From Rhizobium halophilum (GTDB lineage Bacteria > Pseudomonadota > Alphaproteobacteria > Rhizobiales > Rhizobiaceae): DNA of 64,000 bases. The stretch is from positions 62,001 through 126,000 of the forward strand of contig NZ_JAKJHS010000010.1 of assembly GCF_021648825.1 (NCBI RefSeq), given 5' to 3'. How positions within the stretch are numbered: the first letter of the stretch is position 1; each line of letters starts with the position of its first letter. The translations under genes were made by a program, and so were the position numbers. The notes under the pieces are model-generated. The model made no database searches, was not told the origin of the DNA, and saw only the letters and a list, made by a program, of their open reading frames with translations. This document shows, piece after piece, positions 1-9,496 of the stretch.

Positions 1-684
1 GTCAAGATGTCGGTCAGCACCGACGATGTGGATCAGGCCTTTGCCCGCTTTGCTTCAAGCAACAAGCTGTCGCCGCAGCAGTTGACTCAGATCCTGTCGC
101 AGGCGGGGGTCGGTGCCGATCACTTCAAGGAATATATCGCCGTCCAGATGAGTTGGCCGCGCCTCGTCAACGCGCGCTACGGCAGCCGTGGACGCATGTC
201 CTCCGAAGACCTCGTGAAGCGGATGATGGAAAACAAGGAAAAGCCGGTGACCACCGAGTATTTCCTCAAGCAGATCATTTTCGTGGTTCCGGATTCCAAA
301 CGCAACGCCATTCTCGGCAAGCGCAAGGCGGAGGCGGAAGCCTCGCGCTCCAAGTTCCCGGGCTGCGAGCAGGCGAAACAGTTTGCTGCAACGATGCTCG
401 ACGTTTCGGTGCGCGATCTAGGGCGTGTGCTTGCACCGGAACTGCCAGAAGACTGGAAGCCGTTGGTTGAAAAGGCATCCGGCACGACGACGGGGGTTCG
501 TGCAACGGAGCGCGGGATCGAGTACCTGGCGATCTGCAACCAGCGCCAGGTATCGGACGATTTCGCCGCCGAAGTGGTCTTTCGCGCGGAGGATCTGGGC
601 AAGCAGAAGTCCGGTGAGGCAAACCCGAACGAAAAGAAGTATATGGACGAGTTGCGCTCGAAGGCGCAGATCGAATACCGCTAA
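1..684 (+). CDS. surA: SurA-like periplasmic chaperone / peptidyl-prolyl isomerase, 3' part
   Basis: The reading frame is open from the first base of the window, so the N-terminus, including any signal peptide, lies outside; 227 codons remain. The visible part resembles the helical SurA N-terminal chaperone domain (around residues 10-65, with an NKLSPQQL stretch) followed by a degenerate parvulin-like region that ends close to the C-terminus. The family escorts unfolded outer-membrane proteins through the periplasm. pdxA starts 11 bases downstream after a GGAG motif and rsmA overlaps pdxA, which reproduces the common proteobacterial surA-pdxA-rsmA operon. The assignment rests mostly on this context plus modest sequence similarity. 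Whether it has isomerase activity cannot be judged from the part seen. Confidence 0.8.
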   Translation, partial: VKMSVSTDDVDQAFARFASSNKLSPQQLTQILSQAGVGADHFKEYIAVQMSWPRLVNARYGSRGRMSSEDLVKRMMENKEKPVTTEYFLKQIIFVVPDSKRNAILGKRKAEAEASRSKFPGCEQAKQFAATMLDVSVRDLGRVLAPELPEDWKPLVEKASGTTTGVRATERGIEYLAICNQRQVSDDFAAEVVFRAEDLGKQKSGEANPNEKKYMDELRSKAQIEYR

Positions 685-695
685 AAGGAGTTGGA

Positions 696-1718
696 ATGCC
701 GCTTGATCGCCCGCTTGCCCTCACCCAGGGCGATCCCGCCGGTGTCGGACCAGATATTGCCTTGGCGGCCTGGTTCAAGCGTGAGGTAAACGGCATTCCT
801 CCGTTCATCTACCTGGGTGACCCCTCGATCTTGGCTGCGCGCGCGCACTTGCTCGGGCTGAACGTTCCTATTCGGGAGGTGGAGCCGGCAAGAGCCTGCG
901 AAAACTTCGGGGACGCCCTGCCCGTCCACCCTGTGCCTGCGGGTGCCGAAATTGCAGCGGGCGAACCGCATGTGGCAACGGCTCAAGGCACTATCTCCGC
1001 TATCGAGAAGGCCGTGGCCCTGACGCTGCAGGGGGAAACAGAGGGGGTGGTGACCAACCCCATCGCCAAGTCGATCCTCTATGAAGCAGGCTTCGCTTTT
1101 CCAGGTCATACGGAGTTTCTGGCGGATCTCGCCAGACGGGCCATGGGCCAGGCGGCAACACCCGTCATGATGCTGGCGGGTCCGAAGCTCCGTGCTATCC
1201 CGGTCACGATCCACATCCCGATCGGAGCGGTTGCGGCAGCACTGACCGAGGACCTGATCGTTACGACGTGCCGGATCGCGCACCTTGATCTTAAAGAGCG
1301 CTTCGGCATCCTTCAGCCGCGGCTGGCGGTCGCCGGGCTCAACCCGCACGCCGGCGAAGAGGGCGCAATCGGGCTGGAGGATCGCGACATCATTCATCCG
1401 GCGATCGGCAGACTCCGCAAGGAGGGCATCAACGCCTTTGGACCCCTTCCCGCCGACACCATGTTCCATGACGAAGCGCGCGCCCGCTACGACGTTGCCA
1501 TCTGCATGTATCACGACCAGGCGCTGATTCCGGCCAAGGCGCTCGGCTTTGACACCTCGGTCAACGTCACGCTCGGCTTGCCCTTCATCCGGACCTCCCC
1601 GGACCATGGCACGGCGTTCGGCATCGCGGGGCAAGGGCTGGCGCGTGAAACAAGTCTTGTCGAAGCGCTGAAGCTTGCGGCGCAACTGGCAGGGACGTCT
1701 GCGCAGGCAGCCGGGTAA
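696..1718 (+). CDS. pdxA: 4-hydroxythreonine-4-phosphate dehydrogenase
   Basis: PdxA oxidises 4-phosphohydroxy-threonine with NAD(P)+ in the deoxyxylulose-5-phosphate-dependent route to pyridoxal phosphate, in the cytosol. The 340-residue protein has the usual family length. The three metal-binding histidines are recognisable as His173 (TIHIPI), His218 (NPHAG) and His273 (MYHDQ), and the GHTEF substrate motif sits around 137-141. The start is well supported by GGAG eight bases before the ATG. It is the middle gene of the surA-pdxA-rsmA operon; its stop and the rsmA start share one base (TAATG), which suggests translational coupling. Confidence 0.97.
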   Translation: MPLDRPLALTQGDPAGVGPDIALAAWFKREVNGIPPFIYLGDPSILAARAHLLGLNVPIREVEPARACENFGDALPVHPVPAGAEIAAGEPHVATAQGTISAIEKAVALTLQGETEGVVTNPIAKSILYEAGFAFPGHTEFLADLARRAMGQAATPVMMLAGPKLRAIPVTIHIPIGAVAAALTEDLIVTTCRIAHLDLKERFGILQPRLAVAGLNPHAGEEGAIGLEDRDIIHPAIGRLRKEGINAFGPLPADTMFHDEARARYDVAICMYHDQALIPAKALGFDTSVNVTLGLPFIRTSPDHGTAFGIAGQGLARETSLVEALKLAAQLAGTSAQAAG

Positions 1719-2545
1719 TGGGCACACTGGACGGTCTGCCCCCGCTGCGCGAGGTCATCCAGCGCTACGGGCTCGATGCAAGGAAGGCGCTGGGGCAGAA
1801 TTTTCTGCTTGACCTCAACCTGACGCAGAAGATCGCCCGCACCGCCGGAGCACTTGAAGATGCAACGGTCATCGAGGTCGGCCCAGGTCCCGGCGGTCTG
1901 ACCAGGGCGATCCTCTCTCTTGGCGCGAGGAAGCTTGTTGCGATCGAGCGGGATCCCCGTTGCCTCCCCGCGCTTGCCGACATCGGCGATCACTACCCCG
2001 GCAGATTGGAGGTTATCGAGGGGGATGCGCTGAAGGTGGACTTCGCTGCACTCGTTCCAGAGGGGCCAGTCAAGATCATCGCCAACCTGCCCTATAACGT
2101 CGGGACGCAGTTGCTGGTCAACTGGCTGCTTCCTGGCCAGTGGCCTCCATTCTGGGATTCGCTGACACTGATGTTCCAGAAGGAGGTCGGGCAACGGATC
2201 GTTGCGAACGAAGATGACGACCACTATGGCCGCCTTGGCGTTCTTGCCGGCTGGCGGACGCGCGCACACATGGTTTTCGACGTCCCCCCGCAAGCGTTCA
2301 CGCCGCCGCCCAAAGTCACCTCGACGATCGTACACCTGACGCCAAGGCCAGAGCCTCTCGCTTGTGATGTCAGCAAGCTTGAGAAAGTGACGCAGGCCGC
2401 CTTTGGCCAGCGCCGCAAGATGCTTCGCCAGAGCCTGAAGCCACTTGGCGGCGAGGCCTTGCTGGCCAGAGCGGGCATCGATTCCTCCAGACGGGCCGAA
2501 ACCTTGTCTGTCGGCGAATTCGTCAGGCTGGCAAACAGCCTTTGA
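1718..2545 (+). CDS. rsmA: 16S rRNA dimethyladenosine transferase (KsgA/RsmA)
   Basis: This enzyme transfers four methyl groups from S-adenosylmethionine to two adjacent adenines in the 3'-terminal hairpin of 16S rRNA during late 30S assembly. At 275 residues it is of normal length. The N-terminal KALGQNFL motif (24-31), the SAM-binding glycine-rich loop EVGPGPGG (53-60) and the catalytic NLPYNV motif (123-128) are all visible. The ATG overlaps the pdxA stop by one base, so the gene is probably translated by coupling with pdxA. No terminator is visible after it; the next gene follows after 104 bases. Confidence 0.97.
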   Translation: MGTLDGLPPLREVIQRYGLDARKALGQNFLLDLNLTQKIARTAGALEDATVIEVGPGPGGLTRAILSLGARKLVAIERDPRCLPALADIGDHYPGRLEVIEGDALKVDFAALVPEGPVKIIANLPYNVGTQLLVNWLLPGQWPPFWDSLTLMFQKEVGQRIVANEDDDHYGRLGVLAGWRTRAHMVFDVPPQAFTPPPKVTSTIVHLTPRPEPLACDVSKLEKVTQAAFGQRRKMLRQSLKPLGGEALLARAGIDSSRRAETLSVGEFVRLANSL

Positions 2546-2649
2546 ATGAGATTTGCCGCCGCCGGTCGTCCCAGAACAGTCGCACTTGACGAAAACCCGT
2601 TCAGGGTGCTCTGGATAGACTGGTCGGGACCGGGAGCAGATCGAGGCAC

Positions 2650-3921
2650 ATGGATTCTCAAACAGGCCGCCGTCCCCAGACCCTGTCTCACTTCATTGCC
2701 GCCAGTGGGCTGACCAACCTGGGCGATGGCGTGGCGACAATCGCCTGGGCCTGGACCGCATCCCTCCTCACCCGTGAGCCCCTGTTGATCGCCACGATAG
2801 CCGTCGCTCTCCGTCTGCCATGGGCGCTCTTCGCCGTCCCAGCGGGTATCATCGCAGACCGAATGGACAGGCGCAGCCTGATCCTACGGATGGACTTGTT
2901 GAGGGCATTTGCCTTCGGCGCGGCAGCCTTGGTCCTTTACCTGCATATCCCACTCGAACCACCTGGCACGGGCGTATCGTCGCTCCTCGTTTTCAGCCTC
3001 CTGACCCTGTCTGCTCTGACGGTAGGAACCGCGGAGGTGTTCCGGGACAACGCTGCACAGACGATGTTGCCAGCGCTCGTGCCCCATGAGCAGTTGGAGT
3101 CTGCAAACGGGAAGCTCTGGAGCGCTGAGCTGGTTGGCAACGCGTTGGTGGGTCCGCCTCTTGGCGCGGCCTTGATCGCTGTAGCGCTGCCGCTGCCCTT
3201 CGCCATAAATGCGGCTCTGTACGGGCTTGCCGCTGCCGTCGTCGCCGCCATCGCAGGAAGCTATCGGGCAGCCATGCGACATACCCGGGACTGGCGGCGG
3301 GAATTGGGAGAGGGACTCGCCTTCCTGCGGGAGGCGCCGCTCTTGCGTCTATTGGCCTGGCTGACGGGCGCCTGGAACCTGTTTTTCCAGATGGTCATGA
3401 TCGCCCTTATCCTTCATGTGCAAGATAACCTGGGGCTTTCTCCCTCAACCTATGGCCTGGTGCTGGCGGCGGGCGCTGTGGGAGGGATCGCGGGAGGGCT
3501 GACGGCCGACCGCATCGTGCGAAAGCTTGGGCCAGCCGCAACCGCACAATGGATGCTGCTTGCCTCCGCACCCGCGTTTGCTGGGATCGCGCTTTCACCG
3601 GGCGCATTGTCTCTGGCCGCGACTTTGGCCTTCTTCGAGTTCACCGGGCTGGTCTGGAACGCGGTTTCCGTCTCCACCCGCCAGAGAACGATACCCAACG
3701 ATCTTTTGGGCCGGGTGAACAGCATCTACCGGCTCGTCGCGTGGGGCATGATGCCGATCGGGCTGCTGCTGTCGGGATTGATCGTAGGTTTCCTGGACGG
3801 TCCGCTGCCCCATGACACGGCTCTGGTCGCGCCATTCTGGATTGCGGCTCTGGGGGTACTCCTCGTGGCCGTTTACGGATGGCACCCCCTGGGGCGCGCG
3901 CTACGGCGGTCCGCCACCTAG
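2650..3921 (+). CDS. MFS transporter, probable drug or siderophore exporter
   Basis: This 423-residue protein has about twelve hydrophobic helices and the MFS signature loop between helices 2 and 3 (ADRMDRRSL, around 66-74). A related glycine-rich loop, GGLTADRIVRKLG, appears after the domain midpoint (around 281-293), as expected for a duplicated six-helix unit. Its general character resembles the EntS/multidrug efflux branch of the major facilitator superfamily. The substrate cannot be predicted. A possible -35 element (CTTGAC near 2585) lies upstream, so the gene may be transcribed separately from rsmA. It converges with gmk, with 46 bases between the stop codons. Confidence 0.85.
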   Translation: MDSQTGRRPQTLSHFIAASGLTNLGDGVATIAWAWTASLLTREPLLIATIAVALRLPWALFAVPAGIIADRMDRRSLILRMDLLRAFAFGAAALVLYLHIPLEPPGTGVSSLLVFSLLTLSALTVGTAEVFRDNAAQTMLPALVPHEQLESANGKLWSAELVGNALVGPPLGAALIAVALPLPFAINAALYGLAAAVVAAIAGSYRAAMRHTRDWRRELGEGLAFLREAPLLRLLAWLTGAWNLFFQMVMIALILHVQDNLGLSPSTYGLVLAAGAVGGIAGGLTADRIVRKLGPAATAQWMLLASAPAFAGIALSPGALSLAATLAFFEFTGLVWNAVSVSTRQRTIPNDLLGRVNSIYRLVAWGMMPIGLLLSGLIVGFLDGPLPHDTALVAPFWIAALGVLLVAVYGWHPLGRALRRSAT

Positions 3922-3967
3922 GCAGGCGCTTCGGCGCAACAAGGTATTTTCAAGACCTGGAACGGCT

Positions 3968-4630
3968 CTAAAGCTTCGGCTCTTCCGTCAGAAGATCCTG
4001 AACGAAGTCAAAGAGACCGTGCCTGCGGTCGCGGCGGATACGTTCGGCCTTGACGATACAACTCACGTAACCGAAGGCTTCGTCCAGGTCGTCATTGACG
4101 ATGACATAGTCGTACTCTCGCCAGTGCTCGATCTCGGCGCGAGAATTGAGCAGCCGCGTTCGGATGACGTCCTCGGTGTCCTCCGCCCGCCGATGCAGAC
4201 GCGACTGGAGCTCGGTCATCGATGGCGGCAGGACGAAGATCGATACGACATCGGCCGTCATCTTCTCCTGGAGCTGGAGAGCGCCCTGCCAGTCTATATC
4301 GAACAGCATGTCGCGACCCGCGGCCATGGCCTGCTCTACCGGTTCGCGTGGGGTTCCGTAGTAATTACCGTGCACCTCTGCCCACTCCAGAAGGTCTCCA
4401 GCGTCACGCATCCGCTCGAACTGAGGGACCGAGATGAAATGGTAGTGCTTGCCGGCAATCTCGCTGGGGCGCTTCTGGCGCGTCGTCACGCTCACGGAGA
4501 TTTCCAGGCTGTGGTCGTCCTCCAGCAGATTGCGAGCAATCGTCGACTTGCCGGCCCCCGATGGCGAGGAGAGCACGAGCATGAGCCCACGGCGGGCGAT
4601 CTTGGCAGGAACGGATCCCGTGCGGCTCAT
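3968..4630 (-). CDS. gmk: Guanylate kinase
   Basis: Gmk phosphorylates GMP to GDP with ATP, which is essential for GTP/dGTP supply and for recycling cyclic-di-GMP breakdown products. The 220-residue protein contains the P-loop SPSGAGKST (22-30), the RPSE-GKHYHF GMP-binding region (around 54-65) and the GNYYGTP motif (88-94). It is slightly longer than the E. coli enzyme because of a 15-residue N-terminal extension; an internal start near residue 17 is possible but the upstream ATG fits the short gap. It follows yicC after only three bases, so the two are almost certainly co-transcribed. Confidence 0.97.
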   Translation of the reverse strand: MSRTGSVPAKIARRGLMLVLSSPSGAGKSTIARNLLEDDHSLEISVSVTTRQKRPSEIAGKHYHFISVPQFERMRDAGDLLEWAEVHGNYYGTPREPVEQAMAAGRDMLFDIDWQGALQLQEKMTADVVSIFVLPPSMTELQSRLHRRAEDTEDVIRTRLLNSRAEIEHWREYDYVIVNDDLDEAFGYVSCIVKAERIRRDRRHGLFDFVQDLLTEEPKL

Positions 4631-4633
4631 GGT

Positions 4634-5521
4634 CTACTCCAGATTCTGGACCTGTTCGCGGAACTGGTCGATGACGACTTTAAGCTCGATACCGGCGGCG
4701 GTCACTGCGGCCGAGTTCGATTTGGAACAGATCGTATTCGATTCTCGATTAAATTCCTGCGCCAGAAAATCCAGCCGTCGTCCGATGGGGCCACCCGTGC
4801 GCAGCAGGTCCATTGCGGCCGACACGTGGGCCTGAAGGCGATCAACCTCTTCGCGCAGATCCGCCTTGGTGGCTAACAGCGCTGCCTCCGCATGAAGACG
4901 CGCTGGATCAAGTGTAGATGCATCCTGCAGGAGAGCGGTGACCTGTTGCGCAAGCCTTTTTGCGATCTCCTCTGGAGAGCGAGAAGGGTCATTTTCCACA
5001 ACAGACGTCAGCGCCGCAATGCGCTCCACATGCCGCGCCAAGAGCTGGGCGAGTGCGGCGCCCTCGGCCTCACGCATCAGCTTGAGCGAACCCAGCGCAT
5101 CATCCAGGCCCGCAAGGGCTGCTGCATCGCGTGCCGTCGCTTCGCCCTCGCCCTCTTCCGCTTCCCGAATGTCAACGATGCCGCGAATGCCGAGCAGCGT
5201 ATCCATGCGCAGGGGTGCCGGGTCGATCAGGTCGCCAAGCTGCGAGCGCAGCGCCAGGACGGCGTTCAGCGCCTCATGATTTACAACAGCTTCAAGTTTT
5301 GTCTCAGTCAGGCTCACGCTCAGGCTTGCCTGGATATTGCCTCTGGAGAAGGCGTTCGAGATCCGCCGACGTACATCCGTTTCAAGATGCTCCAGCCCCT
5401 GAGGGAGGCGCATCCGGACATCAAGTCCCTTGCCATTGACGGATCGCAGTTCCCAGACGATTCGGTAACGCCCTTGGGTCGCTTCGCTGCGCGCGAAGCC
5501 GGTCATCGACTGCAGACTCAT
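4634..5521 (-). CDS. yicC: YicC/YloC family endoribonuclease
   Basis: The 295-residue protein begins with the highly conserved SMTGFAR signature (residues 5-11) and carries the C-terminal DUF1732 region near FLAQEFNRE (about 255-263). E. coli YicC has been reported to act as an endoribonuclease involved in small-RNA turnover; the role in rhizobia is inferred. An in-frame ATG at 5542 would add seven residues, but the conserved family N-terminus favours the ATG at 5521. It lies between mltG (25 bases upstream) and gmk (3 bases downstream), all on the minus strand. Confidence 0.93.
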   Translation of the reverse strand: MSLQSMTGFARSEATQGRYRIVWELRSVNGKGLDVRMRLPQGLEHLETDVRRRISNAFSRGNIQASLSVSLTETKLEAVVNHEALNAVLALRSQLGDLIDPAPLRMDTLLGIRGIVDIREAEEGEGEATARDAAALAGLDDALGSLKLMREAEGAALAQLLARHVERIAALTSVVENDPSRSPEEIAKRLAQQVTALLQDASTLDPARLHAEAALLATKADLREEVDRLQAHVSAAMDLLRTGGPIGRRLDFLAQEFNRESNTICSKSNSAAVTAAGIELKVVIDQFREQVQNLE

Positions 5522-5546
5522 GCTTGCTCCGCTTCGCCCCAATGCC

Positions 5547-6746
5547 TCAGTTCACCGGCTTCTCGGCCTCGGCACCACCCGGCTGACCGTCGCTCAATTC
5601 GGCGTCGGCCGTATCAGCGCGTTCAGCTTCCAGCTTGCGCCAGCGGCGGACGTTCGCATTGTGCTCTTCAAGGGTGGAGGCGAAGGCGTGGCCGCCGGTG
5701 CCGTCAGCAACGAAATAGAGATCGTCCGTACGCCAGGGATTGGCCACCGCTTCCAGCGCCGCGCGGCCGGGGTTGGCGATGGGTGTCGGCGGCAGGCCCT
5801 TGATGACATAGGTGTTGTAGGGCGTTTCCTTCTCCAGATCCGACTTATAGATCGGCCGATCGGACGGCTTGCCGTCACCGCCGAAGAGACCGTAGATGAT
5901 CGTCGGATCGGACTGCAGGCGCATGCCTTTCTCGAGGCGGTTGAGGAAAACGGAAGCGACATGAGCGCGTTCATCGTCCACCCCGGTTTCCTTCTCTACG
6001 ATGGAGGCAAGGGTGACGAATTCTTCCTTGGTCTCGATCGGCAGGTCCGGATCTCGCTTTTCCCAGATCTGATCGATCAGCCGCTGCTGCGCCGTGCGCA
6101 TCTGTTCGATGATCTCGCCACGCATCGTGCCGCGGGAGAACTTGTAGGTATCTGGACGCAGGCTGCCTTCGGGCGGCAGTTCCGCCGGTAGATCGCCTTC
6201 GAGAACGGGATCCTCTGCCAGCCGGAGCATCATCTGGCGGACGGTCAGACCTTCGGGAAAGACGACCGAGTAGAGGATCGACTTGCCCGATTCGAGGAGG
6301 TCCATCACCTCCTTCATGGAAGCGCCGGCCTTCACTTCATATTCGCCGGCCTTCAAGGTCCGGCCGTCGCGCAGATAGGTGGCGCTGACATAGCGGAACA
6401 CACGAGCGTCCGAAATGATGCCGTTGCGCTCGAGGTTGTTGGCGATTTCCGCCAAGCCGTTGCCGGGACGGACCATGAAGTGGGCATTTGCCTCCAGCGG
6501 TCCCTCTGCCTGAAATGTCGAGATCATGTAGTAGAAGCCTGCAACCCCCACGACGCAGACAATGACGACCATCGTCATGACGAAGTTCAGGAAGATCACG
6601 AGCTGGCTACGGGCGTTGCGCGACCGGCGCGGAGGCTCTGGAACCCGCTCTGGTTTCAGGGCCTCGTTCGGAGATTTCGGGATGATCGGTCCGTGGCCAC
6701 TTCCGCCGGCCGGCGCCGTTTCACCCATGTGGTTGTTGTTGTTCAC
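5547..6746 (-). CDS. mltG: Endolytic murein transglycosylase MltG (YceG)
   Basis: MltG is an inner-membrane lytic transglycosylase that cuts nascent peptidoglycan strands and is thought to end glycan-chain elongation. The 399-residue protein has a cytoplasmic proline- and arginine-rich tail (1-47), one transmembrane helix (about 48-73), a LysM-like segment and the YceG catalytic domain. The catalytic glutamate lies in the conserved ASIVEKET motif (247-254), and the LPPTPIANPG motif follows near 318. The C-terminal 30 residues are acidic and low in complexity. fabF lies 114 bases upstream, consistent with one long minus-strand transcription unit that continues into yicC and gmk. Confidence 0.95.
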   Translation of the reverse strand: MNNNNHMGETAPAGGSGHGPIIPKSPNEALKPERVPEPPRRSRNARSQLVIFLNFVMTMVVIVCVVGVAGFYYMISTFQAEGPLEANAHFMVRPGNGLAEIANNLERNGIISDARVFRYVSATYLRDGRTLKAGEYEVKAGASMKEVMDLLESGKSILYSVVFPEGLTVRQMMLRLAEDPVLEGDLPAELPPEGSLRPDTYKFSRGTMRGEIIEQMRTAQQRLIDQIWEKRDPDLPIETKEEFVTLASIVEKETGVDDERAHVASVFLNRLEKGMRLQSDPTIIYGLFGGDGKPSDRPIYKSDLEKETPYNTYVIKGLPPTPIANPGRAALEAVANPWRTDDLYFVADGTGGHAFASTLEEHNANVRRWRKLEAERADTADAELSDGQPGGAEAEKPVN

Positions 6747-6860
6747 TGCGCCCCCCTGAAAAGCACGGTTGTCTGTCCGCTACTTGGCCAAGCAATACGG
6801 CAAAAACAGGTTCGGAAGATAGAGCCCTGCAATCGGGCGGCTCCATCAGGCCCGCAATGG

Positions 6861-8123
6861 TCAAGCGTCGTAGCGGCGCAGGACCAAGGAGGCGTTGGTA
6901 CCACCAAAGCCGAAGGAGTTCGACAGCGCCACGTTGATCTCACGCGACCGCGCCTTGTGCGGCACGAGATCGATCGCCGTCTCCACGTCCGGATTGTCGA
7001 GGTTCAGTGTCGGGGGCGCGACATTGTCGCGGATTGCCAAAGCCGAGAATATTGCCTCAACGGCGCCGGCCGCGCCCAGAAGATGACCGATCGCAGATTT
7101 GGTGGAAGACATGGAGATCTTCGATGCGGAGTTTCCGACGAGGCGCTCCACCGCACCGAGTTCGATCGTGTCGGCCATCGTCGAGGTTCCGTGGGAGTTG
7201 ATGTAATCCACATCGGCCGCAGACAGACCAGCTCGCTTCAACGCCATTGTCATGCAGCGGAATGCACCATCGCCATCTTCCGACGGAGCGGTGATGTGGA
7301 AGGCATCGCCGGAAAGGCCATAGCCGACGACTTCGGCGTAAATCTTGGCACCGCGGGCCTTCGCATGCTCCAACTCTTCGAGAACGACAATGCCGGCGCC
7401 TTCGCCCATCACGAAGCCATCACGGTCGCGGTCATAGGGACGGGAAGCCTTTTGTGGCTCCTCGTTGTGCTGCGTCGACAGCGCCTTGCAGGCGGCGAAG
7501 CCGGCAAGTGCGATCCGGGATATCGGCGATTCGGCCCCACCTGCCACCATGACGTCCGCGTCGCCCAGTGCAATCAGGCGAGCGGCATCGCCAATTGCAT
7601 GGGCACCGGTGGAGCAGGCCGTGACGACCGAGTGATTAGGTCCGCGCAGCTTGTGGCGAATGGAGACCTGGCCGGAGACGAGATTGATAAGGCGACCGGG
7701 GATGAAGAAGGGAGAGATCCGTCGCGGCCCCTTTTCCTTCAAGGTATAGCCCGCCTCGACGATGCCCTCCAGACCGCCGATGCCCGACCCGATCAAGACG
7801 CCAGTTGCGATCTGATCTTCATCGGTCTGCGGATGCCAGTCAGCATCGTTAAGCGCCATGTCCGCGGCAGCCATGCCGTATACGATGAAGGGATCGACCT
7901 TCCGCTGCTCCTTCGGCTCCATCCAGTCGTCAGCGTTGAACGTGCCGTTGGAGCCATCGCCAACCGGGATACGGCATGCGATCTTGGCAGGAAGATCCTC
8001 AACCTCAAACTCGGTGACTTTGCGAGCGCCATTCTGCCCCGCCAGGAGCCGCTCCCATGTCACTTCCGTACCGCATCCGAGAGGAGATACCATGCCGGTA
8101 CCCGTGATAACGACACGTCTCAT
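6861..8123 (-). CDS. fabF: 3-oxoacyl-ACP synthase II
   Basis: FabF condenses malonyl-ACP with a growing acyl-ACP in type II fatty-acid elongation. The 420-residue length is typical. The catalytic triad is visible: Cys170 in TACSTGA, His312 in SHGTST and His348 in AIGHLLGA. The gene follows acpP, as in many bacteria, but a GC-rich hairpin followed by TTTT lies between them, so fabF is probably expressed partly by read-through. mltG follows downstream. I see no separate strong promoter in the 104-base gap. Confidence 0.98.
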   Translation of the reverse strand: MRRVVITGTGMVSPLGCGTEVTWERLLAGQNGARKVTEFEVEDLPAKIACRIPVGDGSNGTFNADDWMEPKEQRKVDPFIVYGMAAADMALNDADWHPQTDEDQIATGVLIGSGIGGLEGIVEAGYTLKEKGPRRISPFFIPGRLINLVSGQVSIRHKLRGPNHSVVTACSTGAHAIGDAARLIALGDADVMVAGGAESPISRIALAGFAACKALSTQHNEEPQKASRPYDRDRDGFVMGEGAGIVVLEELEHAKARGAKIYAEVVGYGLSGDAFHITAPSEDGDGAFRCMTMALKRAGLSAADVDYINSHGTSTMADTIELGAVERLVGNSASKISMSSTKSAIGHLLGAAGAVEAIFSALAIRDNVAPPTLNLDNPDVETAIDLVPHKARSREINVALSNSFGFGGTNASLVLRRYDA

Positions 8124-8160
8124 CGCCAGCGTCCCACCCTGTATGTCGTGCTTTAGTTGC

Positions 8161-8185
8161 TAAAACGGCCCGGACGAGCGGGCCG
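8161..8185 (-). terminator. Intrinsic terminator / attenuator between acpP and fabF
   Basis: On the minus strand a 7-bp GC-only stem (CGGCCCG / CGGGCCG, loop of six bases) is followed directly by TTTTA. It lies 43 bases after the acpP stop and 38 bases before the fabF start. This fits a partial terminator that lets acpP be expressed at a higher level than fabF; the termination efficiency is inferred. Confidence 0.6.
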
Positions 8186-8227
8186 CTACAAGAACTACCG
8201 AGATCGGCATTCCTTGACTGAGATCAA

Positions 8228-8464
8228 TCAGGCCTGAGCCTTTTCGATGAACTTGATGGCGTCGCCAACAGTGAGGATAGAGTCGGCAGCGTCGTCCGGA
8301 ATCTCCACTCCAAACTCTTCTTCGAAGGCCATGACCAGTTCGACCGTGTCGAGCGAGTCCGCACCGAGATCGTCGATGAAGCTTGCGCCTTCGACAACCT
8401 TGTCGGCGTCTACGCCGAGGTGATCAATAACAATTTTCTTAACGCGTTCTGCGATATCGCTCAT
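8228..8464 (-). CDS. acpP: Acyl carrier protein
   Basis: AcpP carries the growing acyl chains of fatty-acid synthesis on a 4'-phosphopantetheine arm. The 78-residue acidic protein contains the [10 protein letters not shown] motif with the attachment residue Ser37. The ATG at 8464 is preceded by GAGGA at good spacing; the reading frame stays open further upstream but that part is not ACP-like. The gene lies between fabG and fabF. A 272-base gap towards fabG holds a hairpin 26 bases before the start and a CCTTGAC match to a -35 element (around 8637-8643 on the minus strand), so acpP probably has its own promoter. A terminator-like hairpin follows the gene. Confidence 0.99.
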   Translation of the reverse strand: MSDIAERVKKIVIDHLGVDADKVVEGASFIDDLGADSLDTVELVMAFEEEFGVEIPDDAADSILTVGDAIKFIEKAQA

Positions 8465-8489
8465 GTCGGTTTCCTCGACCTTTATCTTT

Positions 8490-8510
8490 CGGATGCCGCG
8501 ATGGCATCCG
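8490..8510 (-). other. Hairpin in the acpP 5' leader
   Basis: An 8-bp perfect stem (CGGATGCC / GGCATCCG) with a five-base loop lies 26 bases upstream of the acpP start, just before the GAGGA ribosome-binding site. No run of T follows on the minus strand, so it looks like a leader or mRNA-stability element rather than a terminator. Its function is inferred only from position. Confidence 0.4.
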
Positions 8511-8736
8511 CACCCTGTTGAAAACCAGCGCTGGCCTAAACCTTTGGCTACGCGGGCAAACCCGTTCCACCCTCCGCAGGTTCCGATCATGGCCGCAAAA
8601 GCGCAATGATCCCTGCATTTCGGGGCGACTGTCACAGTCAAGGCCCGCTTAACATGCTTTCCATGTTCCGCAAAGCCAGAATTTGTTCCCGCTTCCGGCA
8701 CCCACAGAGGAGTGCATCCAGGGGGAACAGTGCTGG

Positions 8737-9474
8737 TCAGATCATCGCCATGCCGCCGTTGACGTGCAGCGTTTGCCCCGTGACGTATCCCGCCTCGTTG
8801 GAAGCAAGATAAAGGGCGGCAGCAGCAATGTCGGCACCGGCTCCCATCCGCTTCATCGGGATGGCACCGAGGATCGCTTCCTTCTGCTTTTCGTTGAGCT
8901 TGCCCGTCATTGCACTTTCGATGAAACCGGGCGCGATGCAGTTTACGGTGACGTTGCGGGTCGCGATCTCCTGCGCCAATGATTTGGAAAAGCCGATCAT
9001 GCCGGCCTTGGAGGCACAATAGTTCGCCTGGCCAGGATTGCCGGTGACAGCAACGACCGACGTGATGTTGATGATGCGGCCGAAGCGGCGGCGCATCATC
9101 GGATGCGTGAGTTCGCGCGTCAGGCGGAACATGGATGTCAGGTTAACTTCCAGGACATTGTCCCAGTCCTCGTCACTCATCCGGACGAACAAGCCATCTT
9201 TTGTGATGCCGGCATTGTTCACGAGGATGTCGACGCCTCCCAGATCGGCCTCAGCCTTCTCACCGAGTGCCTTGACGTCTGCGCGGTCGGAAAGATTGGC
9301 GGGGAAGATCGTAGCGCGATCACCAAGTTCAGAAGCAAGCGCCTCCAGTTTCTCGACTCGCGTGCCGTGCAGGCCGACCGTCGCGCCCTGCTTGTGGAGA
9401 AGGCGGGCGATCTCTTCGCCGAGCCCGCCAGTTGCGCCCGTCACCAAGGCCTTGCGGCCGGTCAGATCAAACAT
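8737..9474 (-). CDS. fabG: 3-oxoacyl-ACP reductase
   Basis: FabG reduces 3-oxoacyl-ACP with NADPH in fatty-acid elongation. The 245-residue protein is a classical short-chain dehydrogenase: the cofactor motif GATGGLGE is at 13-20, NNAG at 86-89, and the catalytic Ser139, Tyr152 and Lys156 (YCASK) are present. Two start codons lie close together (9480 and 9474); the second is chosen because the GAAGGG ribosome-binding site then has better spacing and the product matches the usual family length. fabD ends 22 bases upstream. Confidence 0.97.
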   Translation of the reverse strand: MFDLTGRKALVTGATGGLGEEIARLLHKQGATVGLHGTRVEKLEALASELGDRATIFPANLSDRADVKALGEKAEADLGGVDILVNNAGITKDGLFVRMSDEDWDNVLEVNLTSMFRLTRELTHPMMRRRFGRIINITSVVAVTGNPGQANYCASKAGMIGFSKSLAQEIATRNVTVNCIAPGFIESAMTGKLNEKQKEAILGAIPMKRMGAGADIAAAALYLASNEAGYVTGQTLHVNGGMAMI

Positions 9475-9496
9475 GGTCATATCCCTTCGGAGTTGG

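Noticed and set aside
6480..8156. Long plus-strand open frame opposite mltG and fabF
   Set aside because: It is an antisense shadow typical of GC-rich coding DNA; fabF and mltG on the minus strand have complete motifs.
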